A DNA stretch of 64,000 bases, taken from assembly GCF_008634025.1 (NCBI RefSeq), contig NZ_PDCM01000002.1, positions 1,736,001-1,800,000 of the forward strand. The letters run 5' to 3'. Of this stretch, positions 25,704 through 34,805 are shown piece by piece (positions within the stretch are counted from its first letter, which is position 1; each line of letters begins with the position of its first letter). Position numbers and translations under genes: made by a program. The notes below the pieces were generated by a model. That model had not been told where the DNA came from, did not search any database, and saw only the letters and a list, made by a program, of their open reading frames with translations. Source of the stretch: Streptomyces albofaciens JCM 4342. Lineage in GTDB: Bacteria > Actinomycetota > Actinomycetes > Streptomycetales > Streptomycetaceae.

Positions 25704-27539
25704 ATGCGCGTACGACTGTGGGGCGCGGCACTCGGCCCTGCCCTCTCCCTCGCCCTGACCGCCACGGCCGCCCCGGCGACGCCGCCACAACGGGCCGCCG
25801 GGCCGGTGCCCTTGGAGCGTCTCTTCGACAACCGGGCCGTCAGCGAGCCGTCCGCCCCGGCGTCGGCGGACTTCGACGGCTCGGGCAACTCGCTGTCCGC
25901 GCGGGACCTGGCCGCGGCGGGCTGGACGCCGGGCCGGGCGCTGATGCTCGACGCGGCCCGGCTGCGGTGGCCGCGGGCCGCCACGGGCCGGCCGGACAAC
26001 GTACGGGCCGACGGCCAGACCGTACGGCTGCGCGGACGCGGGGACGCGGTGTCACTGCTGGTGGCCGCGACGGGCGGCACGGTGACCGGGACCGGCAAGG
26101 TCCGCTACCGCGACGGGTCGCGCAGCACGTACCGGCTGACCGCGCCGGACTGGCGCACGGGCCCGATGGGCACCAAGGCGGTGGCGCTGCCGCACATCAA
26201 CACGCCGGACGGCCAACGGGCGGAGCAGGCGCGGCTGTACGCGGTGAGCGTGCCGGTGGCACGCGGGCGCGAGGTGGCCGCCCTCGTACTGCCCCGGGAC
26301 CCGGGGCCGGGCGCCGATCTGCACGTGTTCGCGGTGGCGGTGCGCGACAACGGCGCCGGCTGGACGGGCAGTTGGGGAGCGGGCACGGGCGGGTACGCGA
26401 AGGCCGGGCCGTGGGGCGGCCGGACGCTGCGGCTGGTCGTGCACAGCGGTGCCGGCGGACCGCGGGTGCGGATCCGGCTGGCGAACACCTTCGCGGCGGC
26501 GCCGGTGAGCTTCGGGGCGGCGAGCGTGGCCGTGCAGGCACCGGACGGCGGCGCGGCAGCCGCCCGCACACCCGTACCGCTGACCTTCGGCGGCCGGCGC
26601 GGTATACGGGTCCCGGCCGGCGCCGAGGCCTCCGGCGATCCGCTCCGCTTCCCGGTGCCCGCGGGCCGGAACCTGCTGGTCAGCCTGTACCTTCCGGACC
26701 CGGTGACGGCGGCGCCGGTGCACGCGGAGTCCCGGCAGGTCTCGTACGTCAGCGCGCCGGGCAGCGGCGACCGTACGGGTGACACCGGCGGCGCGGCGTA
26801 CCCCGGCACGCTGACCGGCTGGCCGTTCCTGACCGGGGTGGAGGTCGCGGGCGGTCCGGGCACGGTCGTGGCACTCGGCGACTCCATCACCGACGGCCAG
26901 GGCTCGACGGCGGGCGCCAACCGGCGCTGGCCGGACGTGCTGGCCCGCCGTTTCCAGGGCCGGCACGGGCTCCCGCGCTACGGCGTGGTCAACAGCGGCA
27001 TCGCGGGAAACCGGGTCGTCACCGACCGCTATCCGGGTGACGGCGTGAGCGCCGATGTCAGCGGGGTCAGCGCACAGCACCGGCTGGAGCGGGACGTGCT
27101 GGCGCGGCCCTCGGCCCGTACGGTCGTGGTTTTCGAGGGCATCAACGACCTGCGGACCGGCACCCCGGCGCGCGAGGTCGTGGCGGGGCTGCGGTCCCTC
27201 GCCCGGCGCGCGCACGAGCGCGGGCTGCGGGCGGTGGCCGCGACCATCGCGCCGTGCGGCGGCTTCCCGGACTGCACGGCCGCGGTCGAGGAACGGCGCA
27301 CCGCCGTGAACGCCGCCCTACGGGCGCGCGGCGCGGACTTCGAGGCCGTACCGGACGCCGAGGCCGTACCGGACTTCGACGCGGTCCTGGACTTCGACGC
27401 GGTGCTCCGCGACCCGCGGCGCCCGTGGCGGCTGCTGCCCGCGTACGACAGCGGCGACCACCTGCACCCCGGCGACGCGGGCCTGCGGGCGCTCGGGGAG
27501 TCGGTGGATCTGCGGGCTCTGGTGCCGGGCGGGCGTTGA
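25704..27539 (+). CDS. Secreted SGNH/GDSL esterase
   Basis: A 611-residue exported esterase or lipase. A signal peptide (residues about 1-26) is followed by a 350-residue beta-rich region, then the SGNH catalytic domain starting at G-D-S-I-T-D-G with nucleophile Ser394. The later blocks are S-G-I-A-G-N, E-G-I-N-D-L, and D-H-L-H-P with the catalytic Asp/His near the C-terminus. Just before the last block, codons about 545-570 form short D-F-x-A-V-x repeats, encoded by 18-base units. The ATG follows GGAGGA. Substrate (cell-wall or plant polymer ester, lipid) is unknown. Confidence 0.85.
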   Translation: MRVRLWGAALGPALSLALTATAAPATPPQRAAGPVPLERLFDNRAVSEPSAPASADFDGSGNSLSARDLAAAGWTPGRALMLDAARLRWPRAATGRPDNVRADGQTVRLRGRGDAVSLLVAATGGTVTGTGKVRYRDGSRSTYRLTAPDWRTGPMGTKAVALPHINTPDGQRAEQARLYAVSVPVARGREVAALVLPRDPGPGADLHVFAVAVRDNGAGWTGSWGAGTGGYAKAGPWGGRTLRLVVHSGAGGPRVRIRLANTFAAAPVSFGAASVAVQAPDGGAAAARTPVPLTFGGRRGIRVPAGAEASGDPLRFPVPAGRNLLVSLYLPDPVTAAPVHAESRQVSYVSAPGSGDRTGDTGGAAYPGTLTGWPFLTGVEVAGGPGTVVALGDSITDGQGSTAGANRRWPDVLARRFQGRHGLPRYGVVNSGIAGNRVVTDRYPGDGVSADVSGVSAQHRLERDVLARPSARTVVVFEGINDLRTGTPAREVVAGLRSLARRAHERGLRAVAATIAPCGGFPDCTAAVEERRTAVNAALRARGADFEAVPDAEAVPDFDAVLDFDAVLRDPRRPWRLLPAYDSGDHLHPGDAGLRALGESVDLRALVPGGR

Positions 27540-27562
27540 CGGGGCCGGGCCCTTGCGCCGGC

Positions 27563-28342
27563 TCAGACGTCCAGGTCCACCACCACCGGGGCGTGGTCCG
27601 AGGCGCCCTTGCCCTTGCGCTCCTCGCGGTCCACATAGGCGTCCGAGACAGCCTTGGCGAACGGCTCGTTCCCGTAGACCAGGTCGATGCGCATGCCCTT
27701 GTTCTTCGGGAAGCAGAGCTGGCGGTAGTCCCAGTAGGTGAAGGGCTTGTCGTACTTCAGGGGGCGCGGCACCACGTCCGACAGGCCGGCCTCGCGCAGG
27801 TCGGCCAAGGCGGCACGCTCGGCGGGCGTCACATGCGTCATGCCCTCGAAGACGGAGGTGTCCCACACGTCGTCGTCGGTCGGCGCCACATTGAAGTCGC
27901 CGAGGATCGCGAAGGGCCGGGGACCCGCCGCGTCCTCGGCGACGGCCGCCTTCAGCGCCTCGAACCACTGGAGCTTGTAGGCGAAGTGGGCGTGATCGAT
28001 CTCCCGGCCGTTGGGCACGTACACCGACCAGACGCGGACCGGCCCGCAGGTCGCGGAGACGGCGCGGGGCTCCTGCACCCCTTCGTAGTCCGGGCCGCCG
28101 GCCAGACCGGGGCTGACGTCCTCCAGGCCCACCTTCGACAGCAGCGCGACGCCGTTCCACCGGCCGGTGGCGTTCACGGCGGCCTCGTAGCCCAGCTCGC
28201 GCAGCTGGTCGTAGGGGAACTGCTCGGCCGAGCACTTGGTCTCCTGGACGCACAGCACGTCCGTGCCGGTGTTCTCCAGCCAGGCCAGCAGCCTCGGGAG
28301 GCGGGCGGTGATCGAATTGACGTTCCAGGTCGCGATGCGCAT
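27563..28342 (-). CDS. xth: Exodeoxyribonuclease III
   Basis: A 259-residue Mg2+-dependent AP endonuclease and 3'-5' exonuclease for base-excision repair. The motifs are W-N-V-N-S-I at the N-terminus, Q-E-T-K (catalytic Glu), N-G-R-E-I region, G-D-F-N-V-A-P-T-D-D with catalytic Asp/Asn, R-I-D-L-V-Y-G and S-D-H-A-P-V-V at the end. Length is normal. Confidence 0.95.
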   Translation of the reverse strand: MRIATWNVNSITARLPRLLAWLENTGTDVLCVQETKCSAEQFPYDQLRELGYEAAVNATGRWNGVALLSKVGLEDVSPGLAGGPDYEGVQEPRAVSATCGPVRVWSVYVPNGREIDHAHFAYKLQWFEALKAAVAEDAAGPRPFAILGDFNVAPTDDDVWDTSVFEGMTHVTPAERAALADLREAGLSDVVPRPLKYDKPFTYWDYRQLCFPKNKGMRIDLVYGNEPFAKAVSDAYVDREERKGKGASDHAPVVVDLDV

Positions 28343-28381
28343 GTCCGTAAACCTACAGCGGGGGTGTGACAGTCGGGGTCC

Positions 28382-28409
28382 GTGTCCGGCCCGGCCGGGG
28401 GCCGGACAC
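28382..28409 (-). terminator. Hairpin terminator after the MBL gene
   Basis: Perfect 11-base stem GTGTCCGGCCC/GGGCCGGACAC with a 6-base loop, starting six bases past the stop of the minus-strand MBL gene at 28416. Confidence 0.7.
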
Positions 28410-28415
28410 CGTGGC

Positions 28416-29069
28416 TCAGTTCAGACCGGTGCGCTCACCGGGTGCGAGGCGGCCGTGCTCGGTGCCGCCCAGCTTGTCGATCATGCCGTCGTAGACCGGG
28501 CGCGCGTGGTCCTGGAGCAGGCTGTCGTGCACGTCGATGGCGCGGCGCGGCCGGACCTCGCGGACGTAGTCGATGACCTCGGCGACCTTGTTCCAGGGCG
28601 CGTGCACCGGCAGCAGCAGCGTGTCGACCGTACGGCCCTCGGGGACGGTGAGCGCGTCGCCCGGGTGGAAGACGGTGCCGCCGTCGTCCTCCGTGGTGAT
28701 CAGGTAGCCCACGTTCGTGATGCGCGGGATATCCGGGTGGATGACGGCGTGCAGCTGCCCGTGCACCTCCACGTCGAAACCGGCCGCGGTGAACGTGTCG
28801 CCCTCACCGACCGTGTGCACCCGCCCCGGAAAGGCCGCGGAGATCTGTTCCGCGACACTGGCCAGGGTCCAGATCTCGGCGCCGCGGTTGGCCTCCATGC
28901 CCGCGCGCAGCCGCTCCTCGTCGAAGTGGTCCGGGTGCTCGTGGGTGATCAGGACGGCGTCGGCGCCGACCGCCGCGTCCCGCTCGCTGAAGCCCCCGGG
29001 ATCGATGACGAGCACCTGCCCGTCCTTCTCCAGCCGGACGCAGGCGTGGGTCTTCTTCGTGAGTTCCAT
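28416..29069 (-). CDS. MBL-fold metal-dependent hydrolase
   Basis: A 217-residue metallo-beta-lactamase-fold protein of the small UlaG/YtnP-like type. The metal box is H-E-H-P-D-H (about residue 46) after L-I-T. Further ligands are in H-P-G-D-A-L and H-D. Substrate is unknown. Two ATGs nine bases apart are possible; 29069 has GGGA at normal spacing. Confidence 0.8.
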   Translation of the reverse strand: MELTKKTHACVRLEKDGQVLVIDPGGFSERDAAVGADAVLITHEHPDHFDEERLRAGMEANRGAEIWTLASVAEQISAAFPGRVHTVGEGDTFTAAGFDVEVHGQLHAVIHPDIPRITNVGYLITTEDDGGTVFHPGDALTVPEGRTVDTLLLPVHAPWNKVAEVIDYVREVRPRRAIDVHDSLLQDHARPVYDGMIDKLGGTEHGRLAPGERTGLN

Positions 29070-29135
29070 GCTTCCCATCTTGCCGCGCGAGGCCCTCCGG
29101 CGACCGCGGCGGACACCGGGCACCGGCCCCCGCCG

Positions 29136-30431
29136 TCACCCCTCCGGGGTGGTCTCCTCCCGTATGACGCGCTGCGCCACGGCGAACGCCGCGTTGGCGG
29201 CGGGCACACCGCAGTAGACGGCCGTGTGCAGCAGCACTTCCTTGATCTCCGTGGGCGTCAGCCCGTTGCGCAGCGCGGCGCGGGTGTGCGACGCCAGCTC
29301 GTCCTGATGGCCGCGGGCGACCAGCGCCGTGAGGGTGACGATGCTGCGCGTACGCCGGTCCAGCCCCGGCCGGGACCACACCTCCCCCCACCCGTAGCGG
29401 GTGATGAACTCCTGGAAGTCCCCGGTGAAGTCGTCGGTCGCCTCCTCGACGCGGTCCACGTGCGCGTCACCGAGCACCTCGCGGCGGACCTTGATCCCCC
29501 GCTCGTACGCGCCGCCGCGGACCGCCTCCGGCCGGCTCAGGCCGGACTCGATCGCCGCGGGCGCCGCCGGCGGGGGCGGCGGCGCGGCCGTGAGCACCGG
29601 CTTGGCCGCGGTCGCGCCGATCGCCGTCTGGCCGGTGGCGCCCGGCTTGTCGTGCCAGGCGGCGGTGAAGTGCCGGATGAGCAGCTCGGTGACGGCGGCG
29701 GGCTGCTCGACGGGCGCCAGGTGGGAGGTACCGGGAACCAGCGCCAGACTCGCGTCCGGTACGCCCGCCACCAGGGTGCGGGCGTCGGTGGTCGGGGTGA
29801 CCTGGTCCTCGGAGCCGACGACGACCAGGGTGGGCACGCCGATCCGCTGGAGCGAGGAGCGGACGTCGAAGGCGGCCATCGCCTCACAGGCGGCGATGTA
29901 GCAGCCCGGATCGGTGGTGCGCACCATCTGGACGGCCCACTCCACGATGGCGGGCTGGGCCCCCGCGAAGCCCTGGGTGAACCAGCGCTCGGGCGACGTG
30001 CGGGCGATCGGGTCCAGCCCGTTCGTACGGACCACCACCCCCCGCTGCCGCCACGCGTCCGCGGTCCCGTACCGCGGCGAGGACGAGACCAGCGCGAGCG
30101 ACGTGACGCGCTGCGGCCGGGTCAGCGCAAGCTGCGCACCGATGGCGCCGCCGATGGAACACCCCGCGTACCCGAAGCGCTCCACCCCCAGCAGGTCGAG
30201 CGTGGCCACCAGCCGGTCGGCCAGCTCGGCGACGGAGGAGGCCGGATACGCGGGCGACCCGCCGTGCCCCGGCAGATCGAACCGGACGACGCGCCAGTGG
30301 CGGGTCAGCTCGGGTATCTGGCGATCCCACATGTGCCAGGTCGTCCCGAGCGCCGCCCCCAAAACCAGACAAGGTGCGTCTTCCGGCCCGTCGGAGCGGT
30401 ATTGCAGGGTCTTCACCGTCGTCTCACTCAC
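29136..30431 (-). CDS. pcaL: PcaL: fused 3-oxoadipate enol-lactonase / 4-carboxymuconolactone decarboxylase
   Basis: A 431-residue bifunctional enzyme of the protocatechuate branch of the beta-ketoadipate pathway. Residues about 1-260 are an alpha/beta-hydrolase (PcaD: R-F-D-L-P-G-H-G-G-S, nucleophile elbow G-C-S-I-G-G, late H in T-S-H-L-A-P). A proline/alanine linker (about 265-300) joins the PcaC decarboxylase domain (E-F-I-T-R-Y-G-W-G-E-V-W, E-V-L-L-H-T-A-V-Y-C-G-V-P). The fusion is the actinobacterial norm. Other pca genes are not visible here. Confidence 0.9.
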   Translation of the reverse strand: MSETTVKTLQYRSDGPEDAPCLVLGAALGTTWHMWDRQIPELTRHWRVVRFDLPGHGGSPAYPASSVAELADRLVATLDLLGVERFGYAGCSIGGAIGAQLALTRPQRVTSLALVSSSPRYGTADAWRQRGVVVRTNGLDPIARTSPERWFTQGFAGAQPAIVEWAVQMVRTTDPGCYIAACEAMAAFDVRSSLQRIGVPTLVVVGSEDQVTPTTDARTLVAGVPDASLALVPGTSHLAPVEQPAAVTELLIRHFTAAWHDKPGATGQTAIGATAAKPVLTAAPPPPPAAPAAIESGLSRPEAVRGGAYERGIKVRREVLGDAHVDRVEEATDDFTGDFQEFITRYGWGEVWSRPGLDRRTRSIVTLTALVARGHQDELASHTRAALRNGLTPTEIKEVLLHTAVYCGVPAANAAFAVAQRVIREETTPEG

Positions 30432-30550
30432 CCGCCTGACCCTCTCATCTGTCGCGGGACGTCACATCGCCAGGGTGAACGTAGCGGGTTCCGGCCGCCT
30501 CGGACCGGCGGGGCGGGGCACCGCCGGAGTCCTTGAGCGGTGTTCACGCT

Positions 30551-31333
30551 CTACAAGCTCTCGCCCGGAATGGACAGGTACGTCTCCTGGAGCCGGCGCA
30601 GGACCGGGTGGTCGGCGGCCAGCTCGGTGTCGTCGACGGCCGCCAGGGGCCGGACACCGATCGCCGTGTTCGTGGCGAAGCCGGCCGCCATGCCCTTGGC
30701 CTGTTCCAGGGTGAGGGGGGCGACCCGGTGCTCGCAACGCTGCTGGAGCACTGCCATGGTGACGCCGGGCAGGACGGGAGCCTGCGGCCACACGACGGCG
30801 CCCTGCCGGTCGATGAACGCCGCGTTCCACGTGGGGCCTTCGGACACGAGCCCGTCCCGGCCGACGAACAGGGCGTCGTCGAAGGCGGCCCGCTGGGCCT
30901 TCGCGCGGGCGTGCAGGGCGCCGAAGAGGCCGCAGTGCTTCACCTCGGGCAGGTCACGCTCGAACACCACGCTCTTGGCGCGCAGCGGCGCCGGGGGGAG
31001 GGCGCCGGCGCCGCGTACGGACACCAGGATGTGCGGCTCGTCGGCGTCGGCCGGGTGTCCCACCTCCACCTTCGGGTCGTGGACGGTGACGCGGACGACG
31101 CAGGGGCGGCTCTGCCCTTCCAGGGCCTGGCGTACGTACTCGCGGACGTGATCGGTGTTCAGGTCCGCGTTCCACACGGTCCCGCAGTCCCGGACGAGGC
31201 GTTCCATGTGCAGCGCCAGGCCGCGGACGCTGCCGTCGGTGTCGACGCGCATGGACGTGAAGTGACCGACGTTCGACAGGGCCAGGGGGAGCAGGTCGTC
31301 GGCGGACACCGGTTTTCCATCGAGAGTCACCAT
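30551..31333 (-). CDS. Class IV (PLP fold-type IV) aminotransferase-family protein
   Basis: A 260-residue member of the branched-chain aminotransferase/ADC-lyase superfamily. The PLP lysine is in the P-E-V-K-H-C-G-L-F-G block, and the family phosphate-binding stretch G-L-V-S-E-G-P-T-W-N is present. Such Streptomyces proteins are annotated only as 'aminotransferase class IV'. Family members act as D-amino-acid or branched-chain aminotransferases or as 4-amino-4-deoxychorismate lyase (PabC). No pabC is seen in the cluster to the right, so this gene is a candidate, 23 kb from pabAB. The ATG at 31333 is chosen by family; another is 12 bases upstream. Confidence 0.8.
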   Translation of the reverse strand: MVTLDGKPVSADDLLPLALSNVGHFTSMRVDTDGSVRGLALHMERLVRDCGTVWNADLNTDHVREYVRQALEGQSRPCVVRVTVHDPKVEVGHPADADEPHILVSVRGAGALPPAPLRAKSVVFERDLPEVKHCGLFGALHARAKAQRAAFDDALFVGRDGLVSEGPTWNAAFIDRQGAVVWPQAPVLPGVTMAVLQQRCEHRVAPLTLEQAKGMAAGFATNTAIGVRPLAAVDDTELAADHPVLRRLQETYLSIPGESL

Positions 31334-31405
31334 GCGGCTCAGCATGTCAGGGGCGTCCGCAGGGGCGTCCGCTCCGTCGGCTTCCCGCGCTGCCCCGCAG
31401 GCGCG

Positions 31406-31421
31406 ATCCGGAATTCCGGAT
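31406..31421. promoter_or_regulatory. Perfect 16-bp palindrome in a divergent promoter region
   Basis: ATCCGGAATTCCGGAT lies between the divergent aminotransferase and PhoX-family genes; a half site ATCCGGAA recurs at about 31447. The layout suggests an operator for an unidentified regulator. Confidence 0.55.
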
Positions 31422-31615
31422 ACCGATTGTCGGTGCCGCCGCGGACATCCGGAACGGATGCTTGCCGCGCCCGCCGCATACGTCATCGGCAAGCAGTTTC
31501 CGGCCACCCGCACTTGCCTTTCCGGCACCGGTGAAGACGCATGATTGCCAGCCATCGGCGGCTCATACATACTGCCGTCGATGCGGACGGAAAGACCCAG
31601 GAAAGGATCTTGAGC

Positions 31616-33652
31616 GTGCCATCCCGGCGTCTCCCCCTTTTCGCCACCGGCCACCATTCCCCCCACTCCCCCGATACCTGCAGATTCAAGTGCGGAAACG
31701 CTTGCGCCCAGGACGCCCCCAACAGGTCGGGGAATACCTACTTTGGCAAGTTATTACACACGGCCTTTTCTCGCAGGGCCGTGCTGGGCGCCGGCGCCCT
31801 CGTGTGGGTGGCGTCGCCCCCGACGCCCGCGGGGGCCGTCGGCCCGGCCGCACGGCGGACGGCGGCGCACGGCTTCGAGCCCGTGCCGCCCGACACCGCG
31901 GACCGGGTCACCGTCCCCACGGGCTTCACGCACGAGGTGCTGATCCGCTGGGGGGATCCGGTCCTGCCGGGCGCGCCGCCCTTCGACTTCGATCACCAGA
32001 CCGAGGCCGCGCAGGCGCGGCAGTTCGGGGTGAACAACGACTACTGCGCCCTCGTCCCCCTGCGCGGCGACGGGCGGTGGCTCATGGTCAGCAACCACGA
32101 GTACGCCACCGAGCCGCTGATGTTCCCCGACTGGGACCCCGCCGCCCCCACCGAGGCCCAGGTGCGCACCGCCTGGGCGGCGTACGGGATGTCCGTGGTG
32201 CTGGTGGAGCGGTCCCCCGACGACGGGAGACTGCGCGCCCGGGTGGACGGGCGGTGGAACCGGCGCATCACCCTGACCACTCCCTTCGAGGTGCGCGGCC
32301 CCGCGGCGGGGGCGCCGCTGCTGCGCACGTCGGGCGACCCCGGCGGTACGCGCGTGCTGGGCACGATGGCCAACTGCTCGGGCGGGACGACGCCCTGGGG
32401 CACCGTGCTGTCCGGCGAGGAGAACGTGCACATGCCCTTCGCCCACGCCGACCGGGTGACCGACCCGCTGGTCGCCGAGGGGCTGCGGCGGTACGGGTTC
32501 CCGGAAGGGCCGTCGCTGCGCCGCTGGGAGACCTACGATTCCCGGTTCGATCTCGGCCGCGAGCCCCATGAAGCGCACCGCTTCGGCTGGATCGTGGAGA
32601 TCGACCCCCTGGAGCCGGACTCCGTGCCGGTGAAGCACACCGCGCTGGGCCGCTTCAAGCACGAGGGCGCCAACATCTCGGTCGCACCGGACGGCCGCGT
32701 CGTGGCCTACATGGGTGACGACGAACGCTTCGAGTATCTCTACAAGTTCGTTTCCGACGGGCACATACGCGACGGCCACGACGCGGCCGCCCGCGCGCAC
32801 AACAAGCGGCTGCTGGACTCGGGGACGCTGTATGCCGCCCGGTTCAGCGGTGACAGCCCGCCGGAGGAGATCGACGGGTCGGGGCGGCTGCCCGAGGACG
32901 GCGCGTTCGACGGCTCGGGCGAGTGGATACCGCTGGCGCACAACGGCCGCAGCTTCGTGCCCGGGATGAGCGCGGAGGAGGTGTACGTCTTCACCCGGAT
33001 CGCGGCCGACCGGGCCGGCGCGACCCCGATGGACCGGCCCGAGGACGTGCAGCCGCACCCGGTGACCGGGCGCGTGTACGCCGCCATGACCAACAACGAC
33101 CACCGGGGACGGAGCGGCCGGCCGGGGCCCGACGAGGCCAATCCGCGCGTCCGGAACCGCGACGGTCACGTCCTGGAGCTGTGCGAACGCGGCGACGACC
33201 CGACCGCCGAGCGGTTCGGCTGGCGGCTGCTCCTGGTCTGCGGCGACCCCCGGTCCCCGGGGACGTACTACGGGGGGTTCGACAAGAGCCGGGTGAGCGC
33301 GATCTCGTCACCCGACAACCTGGCCTTCGACGCGCACGGCAACCTGTGGATCGCCACCGACTCGGGCGGCCAGGGCGGCCGGAACGACGGCTTGTACATG
33401 GTGCCGCTCAGCGGCCCCGAACGCGGCCGGGTCCAGCGGTTCCTCACCGTGCCCACCGGAGCGGAGTGCTGCGGTCCGGTCATCGGGCCGGATTTCGTCC
33501 TCGTCTCGGTGCAGCATCCCGGCGAACTGCCCGACGCGAGCCCGCAGCACCCCGCCTCGCACTGGCCGGACGGCGGTGCCGCCCAGCCGCGTGCCGCCGT
33601 CGTCGCCGTACGCCGCACGGCGGGCGGGCCGATCCTGGGCACGCCTCGGTAG
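31616..33652 (+). CDS. PhoX-family (DUF839) secreted protein with twin TTA codons
   Basis: A 678-residue protein of the PhoX/DUF839 family, which includes Ca/Fe-dependent Tat-exported alkaline phosphatases. The start region has the family's C-R-F-K-C-G-N-A-C, N-T-Y-F-G and S-R-R-A-V-L-G-A-G export signal at about residues 20-65. The catalytic part has N-H-E-Y-x-x-E, N-C-S-G-G-T-T-P-W-G-T, S-G-E-E-N and F-K-H-E-G-A. The GTG at 31616 follows AAAGGA and matches the family N-terminus; an in-frame TTG lies six bases earlier. Codons at 31751 and 31754 are both TTA, so translation should depend on the bldA tRNA. The first about 55 codons are less G+C-rich than the rest. Confidence 0.85.
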   Translation: MPSRRLPLFATGHHSPHSPDTCRFKCGNACAQDAPNRSGNTYFGKLLHTAFSRRAVLGAGALVWVASPPTPAGAVGPAARRTAAHGFEPVPPDTADRVTVPTGFTHEVLIRWGDPVLPGAPPFDFDHQTEAAQARQFGVNNDYCALVPLRGDGRWLMVSNHEYATEPLMFPDWDPAAPTEAQVRTAWAAYGMSVVLVERSPDDGRLRARVDGRWNRRITLTTPFEVRGPAAGAPLLRTSGDPGGTRVLGTMANCSGGTTPWGTVLSGEENVHMPFAHADRVTDPLVAEGLRRYGFPEGPSLRRWETYDSRFDLGREPHEAHRFGWIVEIDPLEPDSVPVKHTALGRFKHEGANISVAPDGRVVAYMGDDERFEYLYKFVSDGHIRDGHDAAARAHNKRLLDSGTLYAARFSGDSPPEEIDGSGRLPEDGAFDGSGEWIPLAHNGRSFVPGMSAEEVYVFTRIAADRAGATPMDRPEDVQPHPVTGRVYAAMTNNDHRGRSGRPGPDEANPRVRNRDGHVLELCERGDDPTAERFGWRLLLVCGDPRSPGTYYGGFDKSRVSAISSPDNLAFDAHGNLWIATDSGGQGGRNDGLYMVPLSGPERGRVQRFLTVPTGAECCGPVIGPDFVLVSVQHPGELPDASPQHPASHWPDGGAAQPRAAVVAVRRTAGGPILGTPR

Positions 33653-34050
33653 CAGGTCACGGCGGGCGGAGCACCGACTGTGGCCGCCCCGGCGCACCTC
33701 CGGGCGGGGAGCGGGTACCTCCTGCCCGGCCGCACGGCGGCGTACATCACTTTCACGCCAGCATCGAAAAAACGCCGCCAATCGCGATCAGAAGGTTTCC
33801 ACTTTACGTACTCTTGGGGAAGAATGATCTAGCGCCGATCACTTCACGCCGTGTCCGGCCGCGGACCGGCCAGGTATGCACGCCCGGAACTCACGACTCC
33901 ATTCCGTCGACGGCACGACGTCCCAGCGTTTCGGAACCACAAAATCACCGGTGTCCCTCGACGGGAATTCTCCCGCGCGAAAGAGTCCCGTTCTTACCGG
34001 GCCTTGTTCGGCCTTCTTCACCACGAATGACAAGAATGAGTGGGTAAGCA
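33653..34050. other. 398-base gap at the left border of the biosynthetic cluster
   Basis: No convincing gene. The stretch from about 33750 to 34045 is clearly lower in G+C than its surroundings and carries short A/T runs (for example at 33764-33840), as expected for promoters of the cluster's first operon. Two similar segments, TCACTTTCACGCC near 33748 and TCACTTCACGCC near 33839, could be regulator half-sites. Two short frames here are rejected as genes. Confidence 0.5.
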
Positions 34051-34803
34051 GTGCAGACGTCTGTGAACTTTTCCCCGGCAGCTGATTTCTACGACAAGAC
34101 ACGTGGCGGCGAGGCACGCGGCCGCAGGATCGCGCCGGCCATCGCCGCACGCATCGCGAAGGACGAGCTGACCCTCGACGCGGGCATGGGCACCGGTGTG
34201 GTGGCCCTGGCGCTCACCGAGACGGGGCACTCCGTGGTGGGCATCGACCTGTCGCACTCCATGCTGACGAAGGCGGTGCACCGCGTCGGGAACGTCGCCG
34301 CGGCCGCCTCGCTGACCGATCTGCCGTTCCCGGGCGAGACCTTCTCCCAGGTGTACAGCGTCTGGGTCACCCATGTCGTCGGCGACCTGCGCAAGGGCCT
34401 GTCCGAAGTGCACCGGGTGCTCAAGCCCGGCGGCCGGTACGTGGTGATCCCGGGCATGATCCTCTTCGACGACCACCCGGTCAGCAGGATCATGGAGGAG
34501 ATCCAGTCCCGTACGGCCGAAGCCGACGACCGCGCCGAGCGCATCGTGCCGCTGGCCGAGTCGGTGGGCTTCACCACCGTCGAGGCCGGCGAGCTGGAGG
34601 CGGCGGTGCACGAGCACAGCCCCGAGCAGATCGCCTCCGGCCTCGAACAGCGCATGCTCTACCACCTGTGGGCCGTGGACGACGCGGTCTTCGACGAGAA
34701 AGTGGCGCCTCTCGTACGGGAGTTGCGCGCGCTGCCGGATCCGGACCAGCCGGTCGTACGGCGGACCAGACGACAGATCATCGTCCTTGAGAAACGAGCG
34801 TGA
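34051..34803 (+). CDS. Class I SAM-dependent methyltransferase
   Basis: A 250-residue soluble methyltransferase (UbiE/Methyltransf_11 type). Motif I is L-D-A-G-M-G-T-G (about residue 42), motif II V-V-G-I-D-L-S-H-S-M-L, the post-I region D-L-P-F-P-G-E-T-F-S and a V-L-K-P-G-G-R-Y loop. The GTG start is preceded by GAGTGGG; another GTG lies 12 bases on. It is the first gene of the left arm and overlaps or abuts the aldolase gene. It probably methylates the sugar/cyclitol or the acyl part; the acceptor atom is unknown. Confidence 0.8.
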   Translation: MQTSVNFSPAADFYDKTRGGEARGRRIAPAIAARIAKDELTLDAGMGTGVVALALTETGHSVVGIDLSHSMLTKAVHRVGNVAAAASLTDLPFPGETFSQVYSVWVTHVVGDLRKGLSEVHRVLKPGGRYVVIPGMILFDDHPVSRIMEEIQSRTAEADDRAERIVPLAESVGFTTVEAGELEAAVHEHSPEQIASGLEQRMLYHLWAVDDAVFDEKVAPLVRELRALPDPDQPVVRRTRRQIIVLEKRA

Positions 34804-34805
34804 CC

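Noticed and set aside
33876..34085. 69-codon plus-strand frame before the cluster's first methyltransferase
   Set aside because: No third-position G/C bias, no family resemblance, overlaps the methyltransferase start and lies in an A/T-rich promoter region.
33839..34150. 103-codon minus-strand frame in the same region
   Set aside because: No recognisable domain, no G/C3 bias over most of its length, antisense to the methyltransferase start.
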